A DNA stretch of 41,259 bases, from NCBI GenBank assembly GCA_009781475.1, contig WQYB01000017.1, positions 1 through 41,259 on the forward strand, given 5' to 3'. Position 1 is the first letter of the stretch. Every line of letters begins with the position of its first letter. Shown here piece after piece: positions 16,276 to 24,972 of the stretch. Origin of the DNA: Treponema sp. (GTDB lineage Bacteria > Spirochaetota > Spirochaetia > Treponematales > Breznakiellaceae). Both the position numbers and the translations under genes were made by a program. Below the pieces are notes generated by a model. It searched no databases, had not been told where the DNA came from, and saw only the letters and a list, made by a program, of their open reading frames with translations.

Positions 16276-16305
16276 TTGATTAATTCTTCGTATTTGTGAT
16301 ATTCT
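16276..16305 (+). promoter_or_regulatory. promoter of tRNA-Gln
   Basis: TTGATT (16276-16281), 18 bases, TATTCT (16300-16305); transcription would start just before the tRNA at 16318. Confidence 0.45.
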
Positions 16306-16317
16306 CATAAATGACAA

Positions 16318-16389
16318 TGGGACGTCGGCAAGCGGTAAGCCCCCGGGTTTTGGTTCCGGTATTCACAGGTTCGAATCCTGTCGTCCCAG
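16318..16389 (+). tRNA. tRNA-Gln (anticodon TTG)
   Basis: The acceptor stem TGGGACG (16318-16324) pairs with CGTCCCA (16382-16388), with G as discriminator base. The anticodon stem CCGGG/TCCGG encloses the loop TTTTGGT, giving anticodon TTG for CAA. The T-arm is ACAGG-TTCGAAT-CCTGT. No CCA is encoded, so it must be added by the CCA enzyme. It lies between spoVG and rplY and may be read with rplY. Confidence 0.96.
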
Positions 16390-16475
16390 TAAGGGATAAC
16401 TTTATCGAACCTGATTTTACATTAATTCATGGGTTTTATTAAATGTTATCCCGTTAATTTACTATTGAGGTATAT

Positions 16476-17138
16476 ATGAGCAAGGTAGTGTTACAAGCGA
16501 AAAATCGTCAGAAATTCGGTTCAGCCGAATCCCGCAGACTTAGAAAAAGCGGCAGGATTCCCGCTGTAATTTATGGAAGAATGGGAAAGTCTCTTTCCAT
16601 CGATTTGGATTCGGTTGATTTTATGAAAGGTACAAAAGGAATTTCCGAAAGTACCATTGTTAAAGTTGATGTTGAAGGTAAATCCTTCGATGCTTTCGTA
16701 AAAGGCACTCAGCGGAATATAATCGACGGAAATATCCTTCATATCGATTTTTATGAAGTTGAAAGCGGCGTAACCCTTAGAGCCAAAGTTTCTCTTATTT
16801 TACAGGGAAATCCTATTGGTGTGCGTGAAGGCGGTATGCTTGAAACTCCGGTACATGAAATTGAAATTGAATGTCTGCCAAAAGATCTCCCGGAAAGAAT
16901 TGAAATCGATATTTCCGGTTTAAAAGCCAATCATTCCTTTTATGTCAGGGATATTAAACTTGGTGAAGGTGTCAAACTCCTTTCCAATCCTGATCAGGTT
17001 ATAGCTCTTGTAAGGTTTGCAAAAGCTGAAGTTGCAGCTCCTGCTGCCGCTGATGCAGCTGCCGCAACTCCTGCTCCTGCCGCCGCTGCTGCTGCAGCTC
17101 CTGCAGCAGATAAAAAAGCCGCCCCTGAAAAGAAATAA
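16476..17138 (+). CDS. rplY: 50S ribosomal protein L25 (general stress form, CTC type)
   Basis: The 220-residue protein is the long two-domain L25. The N-terminal 5S rRNA-binding domain (about 1-95) includes SRRLRKSGRIPAVIYG, and the C-terminal TL5 domain (about 100-185) includes LQGNPIGVREGGMLE. A tail of about 35 Ala/Pro residues ends in charged Lys/Glu; it is encoded by many GCN codons and is probably disordered. GAGG precedes the ATG. The stop at 17136-17138 lies in the same frame as tilS, which begins at most 42 bases later. Confidence 0.96.
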   Translation: MSKVVLQAKNRQKFGSAESRRLRKSGRIPAVIYGRMGKSLSIDLDSVDFMKGTKGISESTIVKVDVEGKSFDAFVKGTQRNIIDGNILHIDFYEVESGVTLRAKVSLILQGNPIGVREGGMLETPVHEIEIECLPKDLPERIEIDISGLKANHSFYVRDIKLGEGVKLLSNPDQVIALVRFAKAEVAAPAAADAAAATPAPAAAAAAAPAADKKAAPEKK

Positions 17139-17180
17139 CTGATTAAAACTAAAAAGTTTGAAAATAGTGTTTTATACGCT

Positions 17181-18209
17181 TTGAAAGACTGCCCGCAAGA
17201 GGCAGTCTTTCTTGTTGCCGTCAGCGGCGGCGCGGATTCAATGGCTTTACTTATTTCTCTTTTTGCCATTAAGCCTCTTAATCCCGTTTTTTGTATCCAT
17301 GTCGAACATGGTTTGCGCCCTGCCGATGAAAGCTGCACTGATGCCGAGTTTGTCAGAACATTCTGTAATAGTAATGGAATAAAATGCCATGTTGAACATA
17401 TTCCGCCGGGTAAAATCGAAAAGCTCTCGCGGCGTAAAGGTATCGGTATCGAGGCTGCCGCACGTTTTTACAGACACAAGGCTTTTAAAAAAGAAGCCGC
17501 GCGATTGGGAGAAAACACCCTCATTTTAACGGCTCATACTAAAGACGATATATTGGAAAATACATTGATGCGAATTTTGCGCGGCACTGGTCCTGCAGGA
17601 CTTGCCTCGATGCCTGTTAAACGCGGAAGGCTTTTAAGACCATTGCTTTCGTTTAACCGATCCGAAATAGAAAATTACCTAAAAGAAAAAGATATAATCT
17701 GGCGTGAAGATTCAACAAATACCGATGTCAAATTTTTACGAAATAAAGTGCGAAACCTGTTAATTCCGCTATTAAATGAATCGTTTCCTTCCTGGAAAAA
17801 AGGTCTTATTTCTATGGCGCAAACCCAATCGCTTGCAGCAGAATTTATCGCAACTGAAGCAGAGCATCGTATTCATTGGGAATCACACGGAGGCACGAAG
17901 GCACGGAGATCACAGAGGAAGGAAAAGGATAATTATTTATCTGCGGATGTATGTAATTTTTTCGCACAACCATTAATTATTCGTGAAGAAGCTGTCTTCC
18001 AGGGAATTAACACATTATCTTCCCTCTGTGCTTTATCAAAATCCATTAAACGCTCTGTTGTAAGGAAGTTCTGCGAAGGTAAGATAAAAGCAGCCGATTT
18101 AGGTTCAGTCTCTGTTAAACTGGAAAATGGCAAAATTATGCTGTTCGCGGCACAAAAAGAGTATTTTGAATGCGGTATCTCACGATTGATTAGTAAGCAG
18201 GGTTGTTGA
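17181..18209 (+). CDS. tilS: tRNA(Ile)-lysidine synthase TilS, with a half-repeat insertion
   Basis: The protein (342 residues from the TTG) has the PP-loop SGGADSMAL and the motifs HVEHGLR and ILTAHTKDDILENTLMRI, which identify the enzyme that makes lysidine at C34 of the AUA-reading tRNA-Ile. The C-terminal domains are short. About residues 235-248 (SHGGTKARRSQRK) come from half a palindromic element at 17884-17922. The start is uncertain: the frame is open back to the rplY stop and encodes a plausible TilS helix (FENSVLYALKD) there, but only CTG 17139 or ATT 17142 could start it. TTG 17181 has no ribosome site. Confidence 0.88.
   Translation: MKDCPQEAVFLVAVSGGADSMALLISLFAIKPLNPVFCIHVEHGLRPADESCTDAEFVRTFCNSNGIKCHVEHIPPGKIEKLSRRKGIGIEAAARFYRHKAFKKEAARLGENTLILTAHTKDDILENTLMRILRGTGPAGLASMPVKRGRLLRPLLSFNRSEIENYLKEKDIIWREDSTNTDVKFLRNKVRNLLIPLLNESFPSWKKGLISMAQTQSLAAEFIATEAEHRIHWESHGGTKARRSQRKEKDNYLSADVCNFFAQPLIIREEAVFQGINTLSSLCALSKSIKRSVVRKFCEGKIKAADLGSVSVKLENGKIMLFAAQKEYFECGISRLISKQGC
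17884..17922. repeat. half palindromic element inside tilS
   Basis: CACACGGAGGCACGAAGGCACGGAG followed by ATCACAGAGG matches the left arm of the ispE element at 24 of 25 positions. No inverted right arm follows. It is read in a different frame than in ispE, yet the gene stays open. Confidence 0.75.
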
Positions 18210-18240
18210 TTATAGAGCAAAGATTAGTTAATGTATAAGT

Positions 18241-20106
18241 ATGTTTAATCCTAATGACAATACACCGGAACGGGGAGCTGCCCAGCCCAAAAAACCAAGC
18301 GGTTTTACTTTTGTTGTATTGCTGGCTTTAACGATTCTTTTAATCGCATATATTTTCAGGTTTGATAACGTCAAGGTATTAAGCATTAATTATTCAGATT
18401 TTTTACTATTTTTGGAACAGAACCGTATTGATTCCGTTACGATTTACGATAACGATACTATTGAAATTTTACTAAAAAGTCCGACAGAAAGCGGCATTTT
18501 ACAATGCAGGACACACCTGCCATTTTCACCGGATTTGTCTTTTGTATCTGGATTGGAAGATAAAGGAATTAAGATTACAGGTTCTCCCGCCAAGGTAAAC
18601 CCGTTTAGTATTTTTATGAACATGCTTCCGTGGATATTTGTATTTGCAATAATGTTTATTATGTTCAGAAATATGCAAGGCGCTGGGATGAGAAACTTTC
18701 ATTTTGGTAAAAGCAAAGCCAAACGATATAGCGACGAAGGGAAAAAGGTAAGTTTTTCTGATGTTGCGGGGCAAAAAGATGCAAAATTTGAACTTGAAGA
18801 AGTCGTCGAATTCTTAAAAAACCCGCAGAAGTTCACCAAGATGGGAGCCAGAATCCCCAAGGGTGTACTTCTTGTTGGAATGCCGGGAACCGGAAAAACA
18901 TTGATGGCTCGTTCTGTTGCAGGTGAAGCAGGTGTAGCTTTCTTTCATATGTCGGGCTCTGATTTTGTTGAAATGTTTGTCGGTGTCGGAGCAAGCCGTG
19001 TAAGAGACCTTTTTGATCAGGGGCGAAAAAGCGCTCCTTGTATAATTTTTATAGATGAATTGGACGCTGTAGGGCGCACAAGAGGTGCAGGTTACGGCGG
19101 CGGACATGATGAACGCGAACAGACATTAAACCAGCTGTTAGTTGAAATGGACGGCTTTGATTCAAAAGACGGCGTAATAATATTAGCCGCTACAAACCGC
19201 CCCGATGTTTTAGACCCGGCTCTTTTGCGTCCGGGGCGCTTTGACCGCCAGGTAATTATCGCAATGCCCGATATAAAAGAACGTCAGGCAATACTGGAAA
19301 TCCATGCTGCAAAAATTCCTTTGGATGAAGGTGTCGATCTTTGCCGAGTTGCAAGAATGTCTCCCGGGATGAGCGGCGCTGATATAGCAAATCTTGTAAA
19401 CGAAGCTGCATTGTTTGCCGCGCGAAAAGATCGCAGCGAAGTTTTAATGACCGACTTTGAAGAAGCAAGAGACAAGGTGCTTATGGGTGTTGCAAGAAAA
19501 ACACTTGTTGTATCCGATAAAGAAAGACGAATGACCGCCGTTCACGAAGCAGGTCATGCACTTTTACATTATTATTTAAAAAATGCAGACCCATTGCATA
19601 AAGTTACGATTATTCCGCACGGAAGAGCATTAGGCATGGCAATGTCGCTTCCCAAAGAAGACCGTTACAGCCGTTCAAAAGGCTGGCTGGAAGATTTTAT
19701 AACAATCCTTTACGGCGGCTGGATAGCGGAAAAACTTTTTTACGATGAAACAACCACAGGAACAAAAAACGACATCAAACAGGCTACAGAACTTGCGCGT
19801 AACATGGTTTGTGAATGGGGTATGGCAGAAGAGCTGGGACCTGTCGCTTATGGGCAGGAAGATGAACCTATTTTCCTTGGAAAAGAAATTGCGCGTCACA
19901 AGGATTATTCCGAAGATACAGCTAAACGCATAGACAAAGCAATAAAGGAAATTCTTGACAACGCAAGAGATAATGCTGCAAAGATCCTTGAAAGTCACAA
20001 AGACAATCTTGAAAAACTTGCCGATGCGCTTATTGAACGTGAAACTCTAATCGACGAAGAAGTCCGCCAAATCATCGGTCTTCCTATCAAGGAGGAATTA
20101 ATATAA
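18241..20106 (+). CDS. ftsH: ATP-dependent zinc metalloprotease FtsH
   Basis: The 621-residue protein has two membrane segments (about 19-38 and 122-144) around a small periplasmic domain, an AAA domain (Walker A GMPGTGKT, Walker [35 protein letters not shown]) and a zinc-protease domain with HEAGH. FtsH degrades membrane and regulatory proteins. The neighbour tilS is common upstream of ftsH in bacteria. No Shine-Dalgarno precedes the ATG; a possible TTGATT-17-TAATGT promoter (18206-18234) would start transcription about at the ATG itself. Confidence 0.97.
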   Translation: MFNPNDNTPERGAAQPKKPSGFTFVVLLALTILLIAYIFRFDNVKVLSINYSDFLLFLEQNRIDSVTIYDNDTIEILLKSPTESGILQCRTHLPFSPDLSFVSGLEDKGIKITGSPAKVNPFSIFMNMLPWIFVFAIMFIMFRNMQGAGMRNFHFGKSKAKRYSDEGKKVSFSDVAGQKDAKFELEEVVEFLKNPQKFTKMGARIPKGVLLVGMPGTGKTLMARSVAGEAGVAFFHMSGSDFVEMFVGVGASRVRDLFDQGRKSAPCIIFIDELDAVGRTRGAGYGGGHDEREQTLNQLLVEMDGFDSKDGVIILAATNRPDVLDPALLRPGRFDRQVIIAMPDIKERQAILEIHAAKIPLDEGVDLCRVARMSPGMSGADIANLVNEAALFAARKDRSEVLMTDFEEARDKVLMGVARKTLVVSDKERRMTAVHEAGHALLHYYLKNADPLHKVTIIPHGRALGMAMSLPKEDRYSRSKGWLEDFITILYGGWIAEKLFYDETTTGTKNDIKQATELARNMVCEWGMAEELGPVAYGQEDEPIFLGKEIARHKDYSEDTAKRIDKAIKEILDNARDNAAKILESHKDNLEKLADALIERETLIDEEVRQIIGLPIKEELI

Positions 20107-20108
20107 GC

Positions 20109-22016
20109 ATGAAAACGCTGCTTTATAATAATAAGAATTCTAACCACGGAGTTTCACGGAGGTATTGGTATGAAAATCTTATTTTCCTCCGTGTTGCTCC
20201 GTGTACTCTGTGGTTTTTCTTCTTCTTTGTTATTATAGGTTTAAGTGCGCAGGTAAGGGATGATTCTGCTGCGGCGCAGCAATATGTTCAATGGGTACAA
20301 CAGGCGATTAACGAAGAGCGATGGGATGATGCAAGCGCCGCGCTTAAACGCGCAAGCGATTTTGAAAATGTTTCTTCTGATATTTCATATCTTAATGCAT
20401 TTGTTATTGATTATTACGGAATGGATCGGAATATTGTAGTTCAGAATCTGACTAAAGCAATCGATACAAACAGATGGGTAGTATATAACGAAAATATTGC
20501 ATTACTTTTCAAAGCCGAACAATATATCGCTCTTAGACATTATGTTTATGCTTTAAGTACTCTTGACCGCCTGGATGAAAGAACAGAAGCGGCAGGCAGT
20601 TTGCATATAAGAACAGAATCTGCAATGCTGCGTCTTTTGGCATTACGCGGAATGGCTTTGAATATTGAACCAAATTACGATCAGGCTTTTTATTTGGCGC
20701 AGTTTAGAAGCTATGTAATGTTAAACATGGACAGGTTTCCGCGAGACCCTCGTCCTTTGCGTATTTTCTTTGAGTATGCGCGTAACAGAAAACCTGATCA
20801 ACCGGAACTGCATGTTAGCGATATTAATTTACTGGATCTGGCTTTAAGGCGGCTTCCGTTTCTTTTGGAAACAGATCCCGAGCTCGCTTGGTTAGCCGCT
20901 CCTTTTATAAGAGATTTAGATACAGCCAAGCGTATTATAATGTCTTATCGTTCCGGCGGAATACCGCATATTCAAAACAGGGATTTTATGCCTCATCCTG
21001 CTTCTATCTCGATTGCATTAAATTTTGGGCTTATAGATGATATACAGGCGGCACAGGAATTATTTTCCGGAAACCGCGGGTTTAATTATCCTTTACCCGC
21101 ACATATAAAACCTGCAGGAAACCCTGTTTTAAATAAAGATATAATAACTGATGTGTATAAACTGCTTCGCAGTGAAGAAGGACGTGAATATTTTACAGAA
21201 AGACTTCATTCTTTTACAGGTATTATTTACACGGATGATGATAATGACGGGTATATTGACAGCTGTACATATTATATTTCCGGCGTAATTCAAGAGTATG
21301 TAATGGACAGAACCCAGGATAATGTTTTTGATTTTCAAATTACTATGTATAATGGTGTTCCCGATAGAGCAATAAATCGTATTACAGGGTTGGATGTATA
21401 TGCTTATGTAATTTGGGAACGTTATCCTTCTGTAAAAACAGTAGCAGTAGATAAACCTTTATATGAATATTTTACGTTTGGTCCTGCAGATTTTCAATAT
21501 TCGCCTGTTAATTTTATCGAACTAGGAGGAAGTAACACAGCTTCAGGTTTGTTATTTCCTGTTGTGGAGTATCAGTATATTTCTTTAACCCGCCGCACTC
21601 TTATGACATTTTGTTCAAGTCTTACCCGTCCCAGTACAGAGTTTGACAGAGCGGAAGAAACAATTTACATGAACCGCGGGATAATTATGCAGGTTGTTGA
21701 AACATTAAACGAAAATGGACAGCAGGTTTCTGTAACAGAATTTGACAGGGGTTTACCTGTAATTCAATATATCGATTTGGATTTAGACGGCAGGATGGAA
21801 ACAATACGCCGTTTTAGGGCTCCTCCGCCGGGTTATGAATGGGCGGATCTGCTGGATTACCGCAGATTAGTTGCTTCTTCAGAAAGCGACTGGTCGGGAG
21901 ACGGGCAGTTTAAAACAATGGAAGTGTATCAATTAGACGGTTCGGTTGTTTATTATTTTGATATGGACGGCAGCGGAGAGTGGACACATTCAGAAACCGG
22001 AAGAAGAAGCGAATGA
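20109..22016 (+). CDS. exported helical-repeat protein with Asp-rich loops; signal peptide partly encoded by a repeat
   Basis: A 635-residue protein that I cannot assign to a named family. Residues 1-48 form an unusual export signal: residues 12-36 are encoded by a palindromic element, then a Phe/Ile core and LSAQ cleavage site follow. The N-terminal half has TPR-like helices (INEERWDDASAALKRA). The C-terminal half has three Asp-rich loops (DDDNDGYID, DLDLDGRMET, DMDGSGEW) of the kind that bind Ca2+. AAGGAGG lies 13 bases before the ATG, a long spacing. It ends in ATGA overlap with the HtrA-like gene, so both are made together; that neighbour has the same ERWDD helix motif. Confidence 0.7.
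   Translation: MKTLLYNNKNSNHGVSRRYWYENLIFLRVAPCTLWFFFFFVIIGLSAQVRDDSAAAQQYVQWVQQAINEERWDDASAALKRASDFENVSSDISYLNAFVIDYYGMDRNIVVQNLTKAIDTNRWVVYNENIALLFKAEQYIALRHYVYALSTLDRLDERTEAAGSLHIRTESAMLRLLALRGMALNIEPNYDQAFYLAQFRSYVMLNMDRFPRDPRPLRIFFEYARNRKPDQPELHVSDINLLDLALRRLPFLLETDPELAWLAAPFIRDLDTAKRIIMSYRSGGIPHIQNRDFMPHPASISIALNFGLIDDIQAAQELFSGNRGFNYPLPAHIKPAGNPVLNKDIITDVYKLLRSEEGREYFTERLHSFTGIIYTDDDNDGYIDSCTYYISGVIQEYVMDRTQDNVFDFQITMYNGVPDRAINRITGLDVYAYVIWERYPSVKTVAVDKPLYEYFTFGPADFQYSPVNFIELGGSNTASGLLFPVVEYQYISLTRRTLMTFCSSLTRPSTEFDRAEETIYMNRGIIMQVVETLNENGQQVSVTEFDRGLPVIQYIDLDLDGRMETIRRFRAPPPGYEWADLLDYRRLVASSESDWSGDGQFKTMEVYQLDGSVVYYFDMDGSGEWTHSETGRRSE
20143..20214. repeat. palindromic element in the signal-peptide region (72 bp)
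   Basis: ACCACGGAGTTTCACGGAGG on the left is mirrored by CCTCCGTG-TTG-CTCCGTG-TACT-CTGTGGT on the right around an AT-rich loop. Its 72 bp equal 24 codons. It encodes the basic n-region and the LRVAPCTLW stretch that leads into the hydrophobic core. Confidence 0.85.
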
Positions 22017-23920
22017 AAACAATTTTTACCACGAACCATCACGAACCATCACGAAAAATAGGAAGAGTTCGAACTAAACTTTCGTGTTTTTCGTGTGGTT
22101 TGTGGTTAATTATATTTATTTTTGTTTTATCGGTAATTATAATCTCCTGCAAGACAACTACTAGTAATAAAATTGAACAGCAAAATACCCGAACAACAAG
22201 TTCAATAAGACTAAGTGATATAGAAAGTCAAATAAAAGAAAATCCTGTAACTGCATTAAGTCTTGTTTATATTTATAAAGAAGTTTACTCCGTAACAAAT
22301 GATTATGAAAAAGATGACTGGCGGCTTTTGGCTTTATATGAAAAACAGGCGGCAGAAAATCTTCTTGCGATGCAGGAAAAAGCAATTGAAGAAGAAAGAT
22401 GGGATGATGTTATTTCTCTTGGAAGATCAATTTCCAGTATTGGAATAATAACAGCTCATTCAGGAAAGGAAGCGGAGTTTACATTAGCTTATGCAAAGAA
22501 AAAATTATCAGAAGGTGATAATCTTAGCGCATTTTTAGCGGCTGTAAGAGCGCATGAACTGCAGCCGATGGATCAAATAAGTGCTCTTTTATTTTTGGAA
22601 AAAGCCGTTGAAGCCAGACAGCGCCGTTCATCCGCTTTTTTCCTGGCTGCAGCGCAGGCAGCAGGTGCTAGGAACATTTCACCTTCATATCTGGAATATG
22701 CAACAGGCAGGGATACTCCGACAGATATGATTAAAGGAGTTGCTACAGTAATTGTAGACAGGGGATTCAGAGTTGAAAGAGGTATGGGAATACCGGATGT
22801 AATTTCGGGTTCAGCTTTTTTTATTGATTCTTCTGGTTTAATGATTACAAATTATCATGTAATTGCAAGTGAAGTTGATCCCAGATACAGAGGATATTCA
22901 CGTTTATATATTCGTATGGGAGATGCTTCAAGTCCAAGAATTCCTGCTCGTGTTATCGGCTGGGACAAGGCTCTTGATTTAGCTTTAATTAAAACAGAAA
23001 TAGAAACTGAATATGTTTTTTCGATAGTGGATCGAGTAGTACCTAGAGTCGGTGATACAGTTTTGGCAATCGGCTCTCCTTTGGGACTGGAAAAAACTGT
23101 AACATCCGGTATTGTATCAGCGCTCGGAAGGCGCTTTTTACAGATTGGAGATGTATATCAGATTGATGCAGCGATAAATGCCGGTAATTCAGGCGGTCCT
23201 ATTGTAGACAGTGAAGGACGTCTTGTAGGAATTGCTTTTGCCGGTATTGCGTATCATCATGGATTAAATTTTGCAATTCCCGCGCAGCAATTAGCTTCTG
23301 CTCTTCCTGCGATGATTAAAGGCGGCAGAGCACCGCGTCCATGGCTTGGTTTTTCGTTATGCGAAACATTTTCCGGAGCAGAAATAATTTATACGGCTCC
23401 CAATACACCTGCTTCTGAGCTTGGAATTAAAGAAGGTTTATTCATTAGAACAATTAACGGAAAAACAATTACATCCCCTCAGGGAAGATTAATTTCTGAT
23501 ATACAAATGGAGGTTTTTCCGCGTGGTCCCGGTGAACTTGTTTTATTGGAAACTATTGACAGGGAAGGGAATATTAAAAAAAATATAATGATGACTGTAA
23601 TGCGTCCTGATATTCCTTTATTGGATGCAGCAAAAATAGATATGCGTGAAAGAATTGTAACACCTTTATTTGGAATGGTGCTTACTCCTTTACCGAGTAC
23701 AATTTTTTCTTCTAACTTCAGGGTTAACAGGGTTATACGCGGATCAATTGCAGACAGCGCAGGTATTTCAGAAGATGATCCTGTTTCGATTAACCGGCTG
23801 CGCATAATGGAAAATGAAGGTGTTGCATTATTGGAAATTTCCATAAGAAAACGGCGAATGGGTTATCTTGATACCAGAATGCAGCTTCCAGCATGGCTGG
23901 ACTCCCCAGACCTTTTATAA
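22013..23920 (+). CDS. HtrA-like trypsin-fold serine protease lipoprotein with TPR-like N-domain and two PDZ-like domains
   Basis: A 635-residue protein. The catalytic triad is His282 (ITNYHVIAS), Asp322 (DKALDLALIK) and Ser393 (AGNSGGPIV). Helical TPR-like repeats precede it (about 60-215) and two PDZ-like segments follow (about 445-535, 550-635). It is a lipoprotein: lipobox VIIISC near residue 51. Residues 6-32 of the signal are encoded by a palindromic element of the CACGAACC type. The ATG at 22013 overlaps the previous stop as ATGA; an upstream start in the same frame would lie inside that gene. Probably a periplasmic quality-control or surface protease. Confidence 0.85.
   Translation: MKTIFTTNHHEPSRKIGRVRTKLSCFSCGLWLIIFIFVLSVIIISCKTTTSNKIEQQNTRTTSSIRLSDIESQIKENPVTALSLVYIYKEVYSVTNDYEKDDWRLLALYEKQAAENLLAMQEKAIEEERWDDVISLGRSISSIGIITAHSGKEAEFTLAYAKKKLSEGDNLSAFLAAVRAHELQPMDQISALLFLEKAVEARQRRSSAFFLAAAQAAGARNISPSYLEYATGRDTPTDMIKGVATVIVDRGFRVERGMGIPDVISGSAFFIDSSGLMITNYHVIASEVDPRYRGYSRLYIRMGDASSPRIPARVIGWDKALDLALIKTEIETEYVFSIVDRVVPRVGDTVLAIGSPLGLEKTVTSGIVSALGRRFLQIGDVYQIDAAINAGNSGGPIVDSEGRLVGIAFAGIAYHHGLNFAIPAQQLASALPAMIKGGRAPRPWLGFSLCETFSGAEIIYTAPNTPASELGIKEGLFIRTINGKTITSPQGRLISDIQMEVFPRGPGELVLLETIDREGNIKKNIMMTVMRPDIPLLDAAKIDMRERIVTPLFGMVLTPLPSTIFSSNFRVNRVIRGSIADSAGISEDDPVSINRLRIMENEGVALLEISIRKRRMGYLDTRMQLPAWLDSPDLL
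22028..22106. repeat. CACGAACC-type palindromic element in a lipoprotein signal (79 bp)
   Basis: ACCACGAACC-AT-CACGAACC-AT-CACGAAA on the left is mirrored by TTTCGTG-TTTT-TCGTGTGGTTTGTGGT on the right. The architecture equals the CACGGAG type (tandem short units, inverted) with a different unit sequence. Confidence 0.85.
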
Positions 23921-24601
23921 TTATTTTAATTTGCCATTCTCTCTGTAACTCCACCAGTTATTCTGCGAAAAAATCACATGATCTACAAAATGAAGTCCCA
24001 GTATGTTTGACGCTGATAAAAGACGATCTGTAATTTCATCATCTTCGGCTGAACTTTCAAGCTGACCGGAAGGATGGTTATGCGCTACGCAAAAGGCGGC
24101 AGCCCTGTCCTGAATAATGTCGGCAAAAACTTCCCGTGGATGAACAATAGTTTTATTTAAAAGACCGATTGTTACAACCCTGACGGCAAGCACTTCATGA
24201 GCGCCGTTTAAAGAAAGACTTATAAATCTTTCCTGTTTGCGATCGGCATAGTGGCGCACCAAAGTAAAAATATCGACAGGCTGCTTAATGCGTGTTAAAA
24301 ATCCGCCGTATTTTCTTCTTCCAAACTCCAGCATTGCTGCAACAGCGCATGCTTTGGTAATACCTAACCCCTGTATGTCGATAATTTCATTTACTGATGG
24401 ATTGTCATTTGTTCCGTCGAGTAATTTCAGTAAATCCGCAGCAAGCGCATTGACGTTTTTTCCCTGGATACCTGTATTTAAAAGGATTGCCAGTAATTCG
24501 CCGTCAGAAAGCGATTGCGCACCGCGAGCTAAAAGTTTTTCCCGCGGACGCAGCTCGGGCGGCACACTGGAAAACGCATTAAAATCATTGTTCTTTTTCA
24601 T
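23921..24601 (-). CDS. radC: RadC family JAMM-domain protein (UPF0758)
   Basis: The 226-residue protein starts with the RadC helix-hairpin-helix region (RPREKLLARGAQSLSDGELLAILL) and ends with the JAMM metal site VAHNHPSGQLESSAEDDEIT, giving His-x-His and Asp ligands. Despite the name, the family has no proven role in DNA repair; the JAMM fold suggests a metallopeptidase. The start at 24601 gives the usual N-terminus, but an ATG at 24634 in the same frame is possible and neither has a convincing ribosome site. It converges on the HtrA-like gene with no gap. Confidence 0.88.
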   Translation of the reverse strand: MKKNNDFNAFSSVPPELRPREKLLARGAQSLSDGELLAILLNTGIQGKNVNALAADLLKLLDGTNDNPSVNEIIDIQGLGITKACAVAAMLEFGRRKYGGFLTRIKQPVDIFTLVRHYADRKQERFISLSLNGAHEVLAVRVVTIGLLNKTIVHPREVFADIIQDRAAAFCVAHNHPSGQLESSAEDDEITDRLLSASNILGLHFVDHVIFSQNNWWSYRENGKLK

Positions 24602-24665
24602 ACCCCTATATGGGTGCGTATATGCATGGCGCATGACCGAAAATGAAAATATTTTTAAAAAGTTA

Positions 24666-24896
24666 CTAGCATTTCCGGCATCTTCCAAACCCAAGACATG
24701 AAGTACAGGGAATATTCTCCATAAAGCCTCTTTCGTTTTCTTTCCATATACGCCCTGTAGCATTACAAGTTCTGCACTTTTTTTTATCATGGCAGTTCCA
24801 GCAATCATAATCCGGGCAAGAAATTAATATACAAATAAACGCCAAAAGAATAATAATAAAAATTATTTGTTTCAGTATAAATACGTTTTTGTTCAT
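24666..24896 (-). CDS. mini-lipoprotein with a DnaJ-type cysteine cluster
   Basis: A 76-residue protein. Residues 1-27 are a lipoprotein signal (Ile/Leu core, lipobox LISC). The rest is a compact cysteine domain with CWNC, CRTCNATG, CTSCLGFG and CRKC, resembling the zinc-binding CxxCxGxG repeats of DnaJ. It would be a tiny zinc protein fixed to the outer face of a membrane. The ATG at 24896 is chosen to give a standard signal; no strong ribosome site is present. A longer frame to 24974 overlaps the start of the divergent gene. Confidence 0.55.
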   Translation of the reverse strand: MNKNVFILKQIIFIIILLAFICILISCPDYDCWNCHDKKKCRTCNATGRIWKENERGFMENIPCTSCLGFGRCRKC

Positions 24897-24972
24897 AATG
24901 ATAATATATAGCATTAATTTAATATTATCCAAAAAATTAACAATACATCCCGCTTTTGCCGAAAATTTATAC

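Noticed and set aside
17020-17135. The Ala/Pro codon tract at the end of rplY as a DNA repeat or frameshift
   Set aside because: The frame stays open to a Lys-rich end, and Ala-rich tails are common on L25 of CTC type.
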